From Hallerella sp963597395 (GTDB taxonomy: Bacteria > Fibrobacterota > Fibrobacteria > Fibrobacterales > Fibrobacteraceae): a stretch of 64,000 nucleotides of DNA. How positions within the stretch are numbered: position 1 is the first letter of the stretch; each line of letters begins with the position of its first letter. The position numbers were made by a program, and so were the translations under genes. Location: contig CAVBPX010000005.1 of NCBI GenBank assembly GCA_963597395.1, positions 1-64,000 of the forward strand, in the 5' to 3' direction. The notes below the pieces were generated by a model. The model did not search any database and was not told where the DNA came from. It worked only from the letters and a program-made list of their open reading frames with translations. This document shows positions 42,765 to 51,229 of the stretch, piece after piece.

Positions 42765-43640
42765 CTATCGGGATTCGCCCGAAACTTGGGGACTTTCACT
42801 GTTTTGTTCCGAGCGGGCGTTTTGTTCCGAGCGAACCTTTTCGACCGCGGAATCCTGCGAAGCGATGGCCTCCCGGATGGAAACGAGCTTTTCGGGCTTC
42901 ACCGAAACGCGTTCCACCTTTTCGCGGGAAGAAGGCTTCCACGGTGAAGGCTCGCGACGAACGCGGCCCGTCGTCTCTAACGTATCGGTTCCCCAAAGTT
43001 CCCACTTCGCATTTAAAATGGCAGCCCATTCGCGAAGCCAGTTCTTGCGGGATTCCCGTTCAAAGATCCAGCTGTCCGCGTTGTAGCGCCAATTGTGCAT
43101 GTCGAGCGTCACAAAAGTCGGATGCCCGCCGGAGAGCTTGTTAAAGATGAATGCGGCGCGACGCGTCGCCGGGGCGGACGTGAGCAGCAAAACGGTATCG
43201 TTTGCGGCGCGGCGCTTGAGCCACGGAAGCGTGGAAACGGCCTCTTCGAGCGTACTCGGATCGTCATGCCGATAGACGTAAATGCGCCCGGCATCCACGC
43301 CGCAATGCGTTTCCAGGTCCTCGGCATAAAAGTCCGCATTGTTCTTGTCCCGAAACACGCGACGACCCAGCACGAGCAGCGAATCCGCGCGACCTTCCCG
43401 CACAAGGGACGCCGCCATGTCGGAGCGTTCCAGATCTCCACTCTGCCCGTCGAGAATCACCACCCACGAAACATGCCCAAAGGAATCGTCCCGCACAAGA
43501 AAGTGCCCGGAAAGGGAAACCAGCACATAAAAAAGAACGGCGAGGATCGCAAACGCGAATATAAGCTTGGCGCGCGTCCAAAAACGCGCCTTGCGCTTTT
43601 CGTTCCGCACATCGGCAACGGGCTTGAAAATTCGGGTCAT
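42765..43640 (-). CDS. DUF218/YdcF-like membrane protein
   Basis: 291 residues from the ATG at 43640 (MTRIFKP); an ATG at 43655 is less likely. A membrane segment (about 28-46) is followed by a DUF218-type domain: VVILDGQSGDLERSDMAASLVREGRADSLLVLG, EEAVSTL and LLLTSAPATRRAAFIFNKL. Relatives such as ElyC and SanA affect cell-envelope polymer synthesis. The C-terminal 60 residues are a charged, probably disordered tail (SVKPEKLVSIREAIAS, EQNARSEQN). It lies 31 bases after rimI and precedes the lipoprotein cluster. Confidence 0.8.
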   Translation of the reverse strand: MTRIFKPVADVRNEKRKARFWTRAKLIFAFAILAVLFYVLVSLSGHFLVRDDSFGHVSWVVILDGQSGDLERSDMAASLVREGRADSLLVLGRRVFRDKNNADFYAEDLETHCGVDAGRIYVYRHDDPSTLEEAVSTLPWLKRRAANDTVLLLTSAPATRRAAFIFNKLSGGHPTFVTLDMHNWRYNADSWIFERESRKNWLREWAAILNAKWELWGTDTLETTGRVRREPSPWKPSSREKVERVSVKPEKLVSIREAIASQDSAVEKVRSEQNARSEQNSESPQVSGESR

Positions 43641-43671
43641 GCCCGAAATATACATTTTGAAAAAGATTTGC

Positions 43672-44133
43672 CTAGAGAGGCCGCGACATCAGAACGGCAT
43701 TTTCGCCGTCGGCATAATACGCGTTCCGCGTTCCGCTTTTTTCAAATCCGAGTGAGCGGTAAAAATCGATGGCCGAAAGATTTCCTTCGCGCACTTCGAG
43801 ATAAAAGGTTCGCGCACCGGCATCCGCCAGGGCCTCTTCACCCTCGGCGAAAATTTCCGTAGCGATTCCCTTCCGCAAAAACTCGGGAGCGGTCGCAATA
43901 GCAAGCAGTTCCGCTTCGTCCGCGGCAAGCGAAAAGATGGCATAGCCCGCCAGTTTCCAGTTGCCCGAAGCATCCGGGGAGACGGCGACATAGGCAAACG
44001 TATAGGGTTTTCCGAGCAAATCGCGAAGGGTCTTCTCTTTCCAGTTTTCGAAATGCGTCGCGTTCTGGATTTCAAGGACCTTCGAAATATCCCCTTCTTC
44101 CATTTCGCGCACGCTGACGGGAATCTCGGACAT
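43672..44133 (-). CDS. rimI: Ribosomal-protein S18-alanine N-acetyltransferase
   Basis: 153-residue GNAT protein: IQNATHFENW, LLAIATAPEFLRKGIATEIF (acetyl-CoA loop) and LEVREGNLSAIDFYRSLGFEKSGTRNAYY are typical of RimI. It acetylates the N-terminus of S18, with a wider N-acetyl role possible. Its ATG overlaps the stop of tsaB by one base (TAATG), and this tsaB-rimI pairing is widespread, which supports the name over other GNATs. Confidence 0.9.
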   Translation of the reverse strand: MSEIPVSVREMEEGDISKVLEIQNATHFENWKEKTLRDLLGKPYTFAYVAVSPDASGNWKLAGYAIFSLAADEAELLAIATAPEFLRKGIATEIFAEGEEALADAGARTFYLEVREGNLSAIDFYRSLGFEKSGTRNAYYADGENAVLMSRPL

Positions 44134-44774
44134 TATCGAATCACTCCCATCGCGCCGCGCCTTTCGTAATAGGACGGCTGGATGTAGTTTGCCTTTTGCA
44201 CAAGGCTCGGTTCGAGTTCACCGAAAAGCCGGGTGAACGGCGCAATTTCATTTCCCTGACAGACCCGAATATCGAAATTTTTCCCGTCGGCAAAGGCCTT
44301 CCATTCGGGCGTTTCCGCGGAGCGTTCGTCCATGACAAAAAATGTCAAATTTTCCAGTTTTTGAAAGGCCTCTTCCATCGAAATAAAGAACTCGCCCGAG
44401 GAGGTTCCCACGTAAAAATATCCGGTGCGCGCATACAGAATCACGGCGCAATTTTCGCTTGGAGAAAGCGTCCGCAAGGCTCTAAGCGTCGAGACTCCGT
44501 AGAGTTTCCGCTTACCGGAAAAACACAGCCCTTCGCAAAAGGCGATGCCCGTGCGAAGTCCCGTAAAGGAGCCCGGGCCGAGCGTCACCAGGACGCGACG
44601 AACGTCGTCAAGCGTCGCACCGGCCCGTTCGAGAGCGCGGTCCAGGGACGCCCCGATGTTTTCGCCGCGCGATTCCTTTGAAAAGAACTCGGCAAGAGGC
44701 TTTCCGTCGCTGTAAAGTCCGAGCGCAATTCCCTTGCGGGACGTGTCGAGAACAAGATCCAGAGTCTGTTCCAT
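44133..44774 (-). CDS. tsaB: tRNA threonylcarbamoyladenosine biosynthesis protein TsaB
   Basis: 213 residues. The ASKHA-fold start LVLDTSRKGIALGLYSDG and the diagnostic VTLGPGSFTGLRTGIAFCEGL identify TsaB (YeaZ). It scaffolds TsaD and TsaE in making t6A37 on ANN-decoding tRNAs. tsaD is not in the window. It starts one base after the ddl stop and overlaps rimI, so ddl-tsaB-rimI are one transcription unit. Confidence 0.94.
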   Translation of the reverse strand: MEQTLDLVLDTSRKGIALGLYSDGKPLAEFFSKESRGENIGASLDRALERAGATLDDVRRVLVTLGPGSFTGLRTGIAFCEGLCFSGKRKLYGVSTLRALRTLSPSENCAVILYARTGYFYVGTSSGEFFISMEEAFQKLENLTFFVMDERSAETPEWKAFADGKNFDIRVCQGNEIAPFTRLFGELEPSLVQKANYIQPSYYERRGAMGVIR

Positions 44775-44775
44775 T

Positions 44776-45813
44776 CTAGCGCCTGATCCGAAGGCTCGTT
44801 TCGATAATCCGGTCTATTAGATGCGAGTAGTCGATGCCCACGGCATTCGCCTCCGCCGGAAGAATCGAGGACGGCGTCATCCCCGGGAGCGTATTCGTTT
44901 CGAGCGCCCAGAGGTTTCCGTCCGCGTCAATCCGGACATCCGTCCGGCTGTAGCCCGCGCCGCCAATCGCGAAGTGGGCCTTTTTCGAAAGTTCCTGGAT
45001 GCGGAGGGTAAGGCTTTCCGGGAACTCGGCAGGCGTCACTTCGCGGCATTCGCCGTTATACTTTGCGTCATAGTCAAAATATTCGCGGGTGGTCATCCGC
45101 ATTTCGGTCGGCGGGAGCGGTTTTTCAAGGCCGTCCATGTAGCCGCAGCTTGCCTCTTCGCCGCGGATGAATTTTTCAAGCAGAAGCCGCGAGGAATTTT
45201 TGAAAAGTTCGCTTGCAATACGACCTGCCTCGTCGATGTCCTTTGCAATGCCCATTCCGATGCTCGAGCCTCCCGTCGGATCCTTGATGACCAGCGGAAA
45301 GCCGAGAGCGTCCGCGGCCTCGACGAGCTGCGTTCCCGAAAACCCGTCGCGGAAAAGCACGCGATACGGCGGCGTAGAAATTCCCGCAGCGAGGTAGGCG
45401 GCCTTGCACAGCACCTTGTCCATTGCAAGCGCACTTGCGAGAATACCGCATCCGGTATAGGGAATGTTCCAGTTTTCAAGAAGCGCCTGGACGTGTCCGT
45501 CTTCGCCCCATTTTCCGTGAAGCGCCAAAAAGGCTATATCCGCACTGGGAAGTTCCGAAAGCGGCGGATTCTTTTCCGACCGGGCGCTCGGGCCTTCCAG
45601 CGAATAAAAGTAGTTTTCCGAGAAATTGTTCTTTTGGTAGGGGGAAAGTTCCCGCGAGGACCAAATCCAGGTTCCGTCCTTCTGAATCAAGACCGGATGC
45701 ACCAGATATTTCGAAGCGTCCATTGCCCGAACGACGCCCGTTCCGCTCGAAACGGAGACGTCGTGTTCCGTGGAAAATCCACCCATCAAGACCAAAACGC
45801 GTAAACGCGACAT
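44776..45813 (-). CDS. ddl: D-alanine--D-alanine ligase
   Basis: 345 residues, ATG-grasp fold: LMGGFSTEHDVSVSSG, LALHGKWGEDGHVQALLE, DKVLCKAAYLAAGIS, LVIKDPTGGSSIGM and ALETNTLPGMTPSS. It makes D-Ala-D-Ala for peptidoglycan. AAGAAGG lies upstream of the ATG. It leads ddl-tsaB-rimI, 52 bases after cpoB on the same strand. Confidence 0.96.
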   Translation of the reverse strand: MSRLRVLVLMGGFSTEHDVSVSSGTGVVRAMDASKYLVHPVLIQKDGTWIWSSRELSPYQKNNFSENYFYSLEGPSARSEKNPPLSELPSADIAFLALHGKWGEDGHVQALLENWNIPYTGCGILASALAMDKVLCKAAYLAAGISTPPYRVLFRDGFSGTQLVEAADALGFPLVIKDPTGGSSIGMGIAKDIDEAGRIASELFKNSSRLLLEKFIRGEEASCGYMDGLEKPLPPTEMRMTTREYFDYDAKYNGECREVTPAEFPESLTLRIQELSKKAHFAIGGAGYSRTDVRIDADGNLWALETNTLPGMTPSSILPAEANAVGIDYSHLIDRIIETSLRIRR

Positions 45814-45865
45814 AGCACCTTCTTTTGTTCAAAATTAAAAAATGCGAAGTGCGGTCAAAAGGCCG

Positions 45866-46789
45866 CTACGGAGCCTTGGCAGTCGAATCGGGAACGCTCC
45901 CCGCCGAAGAGGAACTTTCCGTTTTCGACGAAGAAGACGAAGAGGCTTGCGCGTCCGACGAGGACGACACGGGATGCGGCACCTCGGCGGTTTCTCCGGA
46001 GAGAATCGCTTCGAGCGTTTCCGCGGCCTGCAGGAACTCGTTCGAATCCGAGCAATTTTTGGCTCCCAGAATCTTTTGCAAATATTGCTTTTGCAGCGGA
46101 ACGTCCCCGTCCGCGGCGGCAAAGTTCGAAAGCTTGAAGAGAACGGCGCACGTCTTCGGGGATTCCGGATACTGCTTGAGGATGCGGCCATAGACAATCT
46201 TTGCCTTGTCCGCCTGCCCGGCTTCCGCAAGGCACGCTCCCATCCAGTAAAGGGCGTCCACGGCGAGCGTTCCCGTTTTCGTCTCTTCGTAAATTTGCTT
46301 GAATTCCGAATAGGCGAGCTTTACTTCGCCGCGGTGAAAATCCGCGCGGGCCGTGTTAAAGAGCGAGTCCAGGGTCTGCAATTTTTCGGCGGAAACCTCC
46401 GAGCTGTCGCTAGGGGCGGAAACCGTCTGGCCGTTGACAACGACTTTTTTCGAAAGGATCTTGTCGGACTTTCCGAGCAGAAGATCGAGCCTGTAAAGAA
46501 GCTCTTCGTGATGGCTGTCGGCACGTTCGCCCATGTCGGCGACCTTCGACGCGAGCATCGAAAGTTCCACCTTCATCCGCTTTTGAACAAGCTGAAGCGA
46601 ATCGACGATCTGCTGCAGGGAATCGATCCGCGACCGGTAAGACTCGGCGGACGCGGACAATTCCTTTTTGACGTCGCCCTTCACATCGTCGCCCACCGCC
46701 TTCATTTCCTTGGTGCGGAGCACCGTGATGCTCGAACAGGACGAAAGCGCGAGAGCGCAAAAGAACATTCCGAAAAAGAGTCGTTTCAT
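45866..46789 (-). CDS. cpoB: Tol-Pal system coordinator CpoB (YbgF)-like lipoprotein
   Basis: 307 residues. A lipobox (LALSSC) would make it a lipoprotein, while E. coli CpoB is soluble. A coiled coil (about 40-115, with RIDSLQQIVDSLQLVQKRMK) is followed by TPR-like helices (about 140-265: YSEFKQIYEE, DALYWMGACLAEAGQADKA, VLFKLSNFAAADGD), the usual YbgF order. A Ser-rich tail of about 35 residues is extra. It links Tol-Pal with septal peptidoglycan synthesis. It follows pal by 15 bases. Confidence 0.88.
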   Translation of the reverse strand: MKRLFFGMFFCALALSSCSSITVLRTKEMKAVGDDVKGDVKKELSASAESYRSRIDSLQQIVDSLQLVQKRMKVELSMLASKVADMGERADSHHEELLYRLDLLLGKSDKILSKKVVVNGQTVSAPSDSSEVSAEKLQTLDSLFNTARADFHRGEVKLAYSEFKQIYEETKTGTLAVDALYWMGACLAEAGQADKAKIVYGRILKQYPESPKTCAVLFKLSNFAAADGDVPLQKQYLQKILGAKNCSDSNEFLQAAETLEAILSGETAEVPHPVSSSSDAQASSSSSSKTESSSSAGSVPDSTAKAP

Positions 46790-46804
46790 AGAGACCGTAA
46801 AGCC

Positions 46805-47392
46805 TTACTTTTTGATGTTGACCTTGAAGTTCGCGCGGCGGTTCTGGGCGTAAGCCTCTTCCGATTCTCCGGAAACCTTCGGCTTTTCCTTTCCGAAGCT
46901 GACCGTTTCCATGCGGTCGCCGCCGACGCCGTAGGCCGAAAGGAATTCCTTCACCTTCATCGCGCGCTTGCTGCCGAGCGTCATATTGTAGTCTTCGGTA
47001 CCGCGGGCGTCCGTATGGCCTTCGACGACAATCACAAAGCGCGGTTCCTTCAACAGGATGTCTCCCACCTGCGAAAGCACTTCCTTCGCCTTTTCGGTGA
47101 GCTCGGAGCGGTCAAAGTCAAAGTACACGTCGTCCGACATCAGCTGGTTGATGAGCTTTTCGACGCGGGCGCGTTCCGCTTCGAGGCGTTCGGCTTCCAG
47201 GCGTTCCGATTCGAGACGGGCGCGTTCGATGGAATCCGCTTTTGCCTTCGCAAGCATGGCGGAATCCGGCGCGGCGGGAGCCTCGACCGGTTCTTCCTTC
47301 ACCACCGGATTGACGGGCGGCTTCTTTTTCGAACAGGCCACCGTCGAAAGAGCCGCGAGAGAAGCCAGGGAAATCAAGAGGAGTTTTTTCAT
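46805..47392 (-). CDS. pal: Peptidoglycan-associated lipoprotein Pal
   Basis: 195 residues from the ATG at 47392, with AAGGATGG just upstream. The lipobox is LSTVAC. A charged helical stretch (about 45-80, rich in Glu-Arg) precedes the OmpA-type domain: VYFDFDRSELTEKAKEVL, VEGHTDARGTEDYN, LGSKRAMKVK and QNRRANFKV, with the meso-diaminopimelate-binding Asp and Arg. It ties the outer membrane to peptidoglycan and is bound by TolB. Its ATG lies 2 bases past the tolB stop. Confidence 0.95.
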   Translation of the reverse strand: MKKLLLISLASLAALSTVACSKKKPPVNPVVKEEPVEAPAAPDSAMLAKAKADSIERARLESERLEAERLEAERARVEKLINQLMSDDVYFDFDRSELTEKAKEVLSQVGDILLKEPRFVIVVEGHTDARGTEDYNMTLGSKRAMKVKEFLSAYGVGGDRMETVSFGKEKPKVSGESEEAYAQNRRANFKVNIKK

Positions 47393-47394
47393 TG

Positions 47395-48693
47395 TTACCA
47401 TCCTTGCGTTTGTTGAGAATTCTGCTTTTGGCGTTCCGGGGAATACCAGGACCACGTCGGGGACGTGTTTTCGCCGCTGTTCGTAATGCGCGTTACGTTC
47501 GAACCGTCCTTGCGCATAATGTAAATCTGCTTGGAGCCGGAGCGGTCGCTCGAAAAGGCGATGAGCATTCCGTCCGGGGACCACGTCGGATGCTCGTTGT
47601 TTCCGGCGTTGCTCGTGAGCTGCACAATGTCCGAGCCGTCGATGGCACACGTGTAAATGTTCATTTTGCCGTTATCCATCGAAGTATAGACGATTCGGTC
47701 GCCCGCGGGAGACCAGGAGGCGCGCTCGTTGTAGTTTCCCATAAACGTCACGCGCCGAATATCGCTAGCGTCCTTCGCCATCACGTAAATTTGCGGACTT
47801 CCGCCGCGGTCGCTCGTATAGAGGATTTCGGACCCGAAAGGACTCCAGGAAGGACTCACCTGCGAGGCCCTTCCAAAAAGCAGCTTTCGGCTTTTCCCGG
47901 TCTGCGGATCGCCGAGGTAGAGCGTCGTGCGGTTTTCGTGGATGGACGCAAACAGGAGTTCACCCGTCTTCGGATTCACCGCCGGGCTAAAGGTTTGGGA
48001 CCTGTCGGGAAAGAGCCTTCTTTCCACACTCGAATACAGCTCCCGCAAAAAGAGCTGCGCCTTGCCGTTCCGGAAGCTCACATAGACGATTCCGTCGTTG
48101 TCCTTCGTCCACGCGGGCATCGTATTGATTGTGGAATCGAACGTCAGCTGCTTGCGATTGTAGCCGTCGTAGTCCGCGACGACGATCTGCTTTTTGCCGT
48201 CAATTTTCGAGACCCAGGCAATTTGCGTCGAAGCGACACCGTATTCGCCCCAAAGGTTCTTGATGACCTTATCGACAAAATCGTGCAGGGCCCGCCGAAC
48301 GTCCTTTTGCAGCACCTTGTAGGACTCGCCGAGAATCAGATCCTTTGTCTGCGTCGCATACAGGTAGCACGAAAGCTTCACGTTCGGACCGGGAACGTCC
48401 TCGAGCTTCCCCGTCATGTAAAACTTGGCACCTGCGCGAACAAACGTGAGCATCTTGAACTTTTCGCTTTCCACCACCGAGAACCTTCCGGAAAGTTCCA
48501 GATCGCGCTTCAGAACCTCTTCCGGACTTGCGGAAAGGGCCTCGAACTTTTCGGTTTGCTCAAACGGAACAAGTCCGATGGGCATCGTATTTTCGACCGC
48601 AATTCCCACATCGACGGAAATGGTGTCGATGACGGCAAAGGAACCGGCAAAGGCAAAAAGAATGGCAAGGCAAATCGTTCGAAAGTTCATCAT
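47395..48693 (-). CDS. tolB: Tol-Pal translocation protein TolB
   Basis: 432 residues. The start MMNF gives two possible ATGs, three bases apart. A signal peptide ends near SFAV. The N-terminal alpha/beta domain (about 20-165) is followed by a six-blade propeller with repeats such as SPSWSPFGSEILYTSDRGGSPQIYVM, ASWSPAGDRIVYTS and HPTWSPDGMLIAFSSDRSG. It binds Pal and TolA in the periplasm. Neighbours fix the identity. Confidence 0.95.
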   Translation of the reverse strand: MMNFRTICLAILFAFAGSFAVIDTISVDVGIAVENTMPIGLVPFEQTEKFEALSASPEEVLKRDLELSGRFSVVESEKFKMLTFVRAGAKFYMTGKLEDVPGPNVKLSCYLYATQTKDLILGESYKVLQKDVRRALHDFVDKVIKNLWGEYGVASTQIAWVSKIDGKKQIVVADYDGYNRKQLTFDSTINTMPAWTKDNDGIVYVSFRNGKAQLFLRELYSSVERRLFPDRSQTFSPAVNPKTGELLFASIHENRTTLYLGDPQTGKSRKLLFGRASQVSPSWSPFGSEILYTSDRGGSPQIYVMAKDASDIRRVTFMGNYNERASWSPAGDRIVYTSMDNGKMNIYTCAIDGSDIVQLTSNAGNNEHPTWSPDGMLIAFSSDRSGSKQIYIMRKDGSNVTRITNSGENTSPTWSWYSPERQKQNSQQTQGW

Positions 48694-48729
48694 GGCAATA
48701 ATACAAAGTTTTGATTTTAAAAGGCTGCG

Positions 48730-49494
48730 CTAGTTCGGCGTAAAGTTGAAATTGAGGGAAAGCGCCGGGGCGCGGTAGTTCGGCGGAAGCTCCGGGAGCT
48801 TCGAAACCTTGACGGCCCGCACCGAAAGATGGTCCCACGTCTTGTTTCCCGAGGAGCGCTTGAGCGAAATATCCGTAATCGTTCCGAACCTGTCAACCGT
48901 AAACTGCACGGACGTCTTCGTCGTCTTCGCCACGTGAAGGCCCGACGGCGGGTTGAAGTTTTGCATAATAATTTGTTTGAGGCGTTCGAGGTAAACCTGC
49001 ATCAGCGGGTCCATATCGACGTATCCCACGGGATTTAAACCGGATTCCTCGACGATTCCCTCCGGAAGATCCATGTCGTCGGGAAGGTCCATGGCATCGT
49101 CGTCCTCGACAGGTTCCTCGGGAGCGGCCTCCACGGGTTCTTCCTTCGGGGCGGGAGGTTCCTCCTTCGCAATCTTCGGCTCCGGCGGAAGCTCCTTTTT
49201 GACCTCGGGCTTCGGCTTGGGCTCTTCCTTCTTCGGCGCGGGCTTTTCTTCCGGAGGCTTCGGCGGAGTCCTGCGGACGCGCTTGGGAGCGACCCTTTGC
49301 GGTTTTTGCACCTGGACGAGTTCAAAGACCTTGACGGGTTCCGGTTCGCGTTCAAAACGGATTTGGTCAAAGGCTACGAGGGCTCCGATTACAATCAGAT
49401 GAAACGCGATGGACACGGCGAGAATAACGGGAATCTTGCCATTCCATCCGCTTTGGAAAAACGGGGAAACTTTCTCTTTTTCCTTGTTCTCCAT
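48730..49494 (-). CDS. tolA: TolA/TonB-type energy-transducing protein
   Basis: 254 residues. A membrane anchor (about 21-42) is followed by a long Pro/Lys/Glu region (about 65-135, many PKPEE-like steps) and a C-terminal TonB-like domain (about 165-254: MQVYLERLKQIIMQNFNPPSGL, TVQFTVDRFGTI-like strands). The C-terminal domain is nearer to TonB than to E. coli TolA, but its place between tolR and tolB makes a TolA role likely. It couples the inner-membrane motor to TolB and Pal. Confidence 0.87.
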   Translation of the reverse strand: MENKEKEKVSPFFQSGWNGKIPVILAVSIAFHLIVIGALVAFDQIRFEREPEPVKVFELVQVQKPQRVAPKRVRRTPPKPPEEKPAPKKEEPKPKPEVKKELPPEPKIAKEEPPAPKEEPVEAAPEEPVEDDDAMDLPDDMDLPEGIVEESGLNPVGYVDMDPLMQVYLERLKQIIMQNFNPPSGLHVAKTTKTSVQFTVDRFGTITDISLKRSSGNKTWDHLSVRAVKVSKLPELPPNYRAPALSLNFNFTPN

Positions 49495-49496
49495 AC

Positions 49497-49898
49497 CTAC
49501 TTTTTATCGTCTCCGGGAAGAGTCAAAAAACCGAGCTTGGTGACGCCCGCATTTTGTACAAACGAAACGACCTTCATCACGTGACCGTAATCCACGGAGG
49601 AATCGGCATTGATGACCACCGCCATGTTGCCGTCCCACAGGGACTTGAAAACGCTCTGAAAATCCTTCGGATTCACCTTCATGTCGGCGATATAGACTTC
49701 GGCCTGTTTGTTGATGGAAACCTTCAGAAGCTTTTCCTGCTCCATCGTCGGCGCTTCGGCCTTCGGCAGGTCCACCTTGATGCCCTGGCTCATAAGAGGC
49801 GCGGAAATCATGAACACAATGAGAATCGAGAACACGACGTCAATCATGTTCGTGAGATTCATTTCCTGGTTAATCGTCTTGCTGCGACTGCGCTTCAC
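49497..49898 (-). CDS. tolR: ExbD/TolR-family motor protein
   Basis: 133 residues. The short basic start (MKRSRSKTINQEMN) leads into LTNMIDVVFSILIVFMI, the single membrane segment with the conserved aspartate in NMIDV, and a periplasmic domain with VYIADMKV and VINADSSVDYGHVMKVV. It forms the proton channel with TolQ. It starts 8 bases after tolQ and ends 2 bases before tolA. Confidence 0.94.
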   Translation of the reverse strand: MKRSRSKTINQEMNLTNMIDVVFSILIVFMISAPLMSQGIKVDLPKAEAPTMEQEKLLKVSINKQAEVYIADMKVNPKDFQSVFKSLWDGNMAVVINADSSVDYGHVMKVVSFVQNAGVTKLGFLTLPGDDKK

Positions 49899-49906
49899 GG
49901 TTCCCC

Positions 49907-50596
49907 CTAGCCCGCGACTTCTTCGAGAGCGAGCAGGTCGCCGCGCTTGAAGAGGCTGAGCATCCGGCTTCCGAAGTTGTAGTAGGCAATCTCGTTTTCG
50001 CCGGTCCGGGAAACAAAAATATTGTAGGCGGCGGAGGCGGGAATCGCAACGAGAAGGCCCGCGACGGTCGTAATGAGCGCCATGGCGATACCCGGAGCCA
50101 CAACGGTCAGGTCCGCGGATCCGTGCCTTCCGATTTCAAAAAAGGCGACCATGATTCCCCAGACCGTTCCGAGGAGTCCAAAGAACGGGGCGAGGTTTGC
50201 GCACATGCCGAGAAAGTTCACGTGGCGGTTTTCACCGAGCCGAATGCCCTCGATGGAACGCTGGATGGTGTCTTCGAGCAAGGACGCGCGGTGCTGAATG
50301 GAGTCATAGCTCACAAAGTTGCTGAACTTGGAAGCCTCGATAAGCACTTCGCCCGTAAGGTTCTTGAGCGCGCTTTCGCCGCTCGAATCGCACAGGTCCT
50401 TTAAGTCCACAAAGCGTTCGATCTTTTCGAACTTGTGAAAGAATTGCGCGTTGGCGCGCTGGTTCTTGCGGAAGAACACGAGCTTGACAATGATGATGCC
50501 CCAGCAAAAAAGCGACATAAACGCCAAAATACCGAGGATAATCATCGTCGCGACGTCGGAATCCCGAAGCATCTGAATGACGGGCATATCGAGCAT
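49907..50596 (-). CDS. tolQ: ExbB/TolQ-family motor protein
   Basis: 229 residues from the ATG at 50596 with a strong GGGAGG upstream; an ATG at 50626 is less likely. Three membrane segments are visible (about 18-38, 124-145 and 160-180), with the signature FFGLLGTVWGIMVAFFEIG and APGIAMALITTVAGLLVAIPA. It forms the pentameric stator that drives TolA. It is the first gene of tolQ-tolR-tolA-tolB-pal-cpoB, which is the usual order. Confidence 0.95.
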   Translation of the reverse strand: MLDMPVIQMLRDSDVATMIILGILAFMSLFCWGIIIVKLVFFRKNQRANAQFFHKFEKIERFVDLKDLCDSSGESALKNLTGEVLIEASKFSNFVSYDSIQHRASLLEDTIQRSIEGIRLGENRHVNFLGMCANLAPFFGLLGTVWGIMVAFFEIGRHGSADLTVVAPGIAMALITTVAGLLVAIPASAAYNIFVSRTGENEIAYYNFGSRMLSLFKRGDLLALEEVAG

Positions 50597-50670
50597 GGAG
50601 CCTCCCAAAAAAAAGTCCTTTTTCAATGTAGAAAATTTGCCGCGACAAAAATGTTGTTAGATTTCAAAAC

Positions 50671-51222
50671 ATGAAATTATCGCCCAATAAATGCTGGGGT
50701 TCCGAAGACTGCCCCCGGATTCCTTCCGTCATCTGCCATTTTTTCAAGGACGGGCACTTTTTGCTTGTCCGCTTTCAGGTCGAGGAACCCGAGGAATGCT
50801 TTGCGGCAAACATCGGGCATGACGGAGGAAACGCCTGGGAGGACAGTTGCGTCGAAATCTTTTTAAAAGCGCTCGACTCCGAATCCGAATACATCAATTT
50901 CGAGTTTACGAGCCGCGGATTCTGCTATGCGGCCCGCGGACGGGACAGGTTCCACCGCAAAGAATTTCTCCAGACGGAATACGTCCGCATTCTGCGCTCG
51001 GCAACGCCTCCGGTTTTCGAGGACGGAAAGGTCCGCTGGGAAATCAAAATTTCCATTCCGGCGTTTCTCCTCGGCGCAAGGACGCTCGACGGTCTTGACC
51101 TCGTCGGAAACATCTACAAGTGCGCCGACAAGGCGCGCCATCCGCACTACCTCACCCGCTTCCCGATTACGACCGAAAGGCCCGACTTTCACCAGCCGAG
51201 ATTCTTCCGCAAAATTCTGTAG
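50671..51222 (+). CDS. CBM9-like carbohydrate-binding family protein
   Basis: 183 residues with no signal peptide. The sequence AWEDSCVEIFLKAL, YINFEFTSRGFCYAARG and KVRWEIKISIPAFLLG follow the family 9-like carbohydrate-binding fold found in many Bacteroidota-type hypothetical proteins. The lack of a signal suggests a cytoplasmic protein or a missed export route. It overlaps no neighbour but precedes the M23 peptidase by 7 bases. Actual sugar binding is unproven. Confidence 0.75.
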   Translation: MKLSPNKCWGSEDCPRIPSVICHFFKDGHFLLVRFQVEEPEECFAANIGHDGGNAWEDSCVEIFLKALDSESEYINFEFTSRGFCYAARGRDRFHRKEFLQTEYVRILRSATPPVFEDGKVRWEIKISIPAFLLGARTLDGLDLVGNIYKCADKARHPHYLTRFPITTERPDFHQPRFFRKIL

Positions 51223-51229
51223 GCTTTTC

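Noticed and set aside
50927..51229. An upstream extension of the M23 peptidase frame
   Set aside because: It lies inside the CBM9-like gene in another frame and has composition of a shadow frame; the signal peptide begins at 51230.
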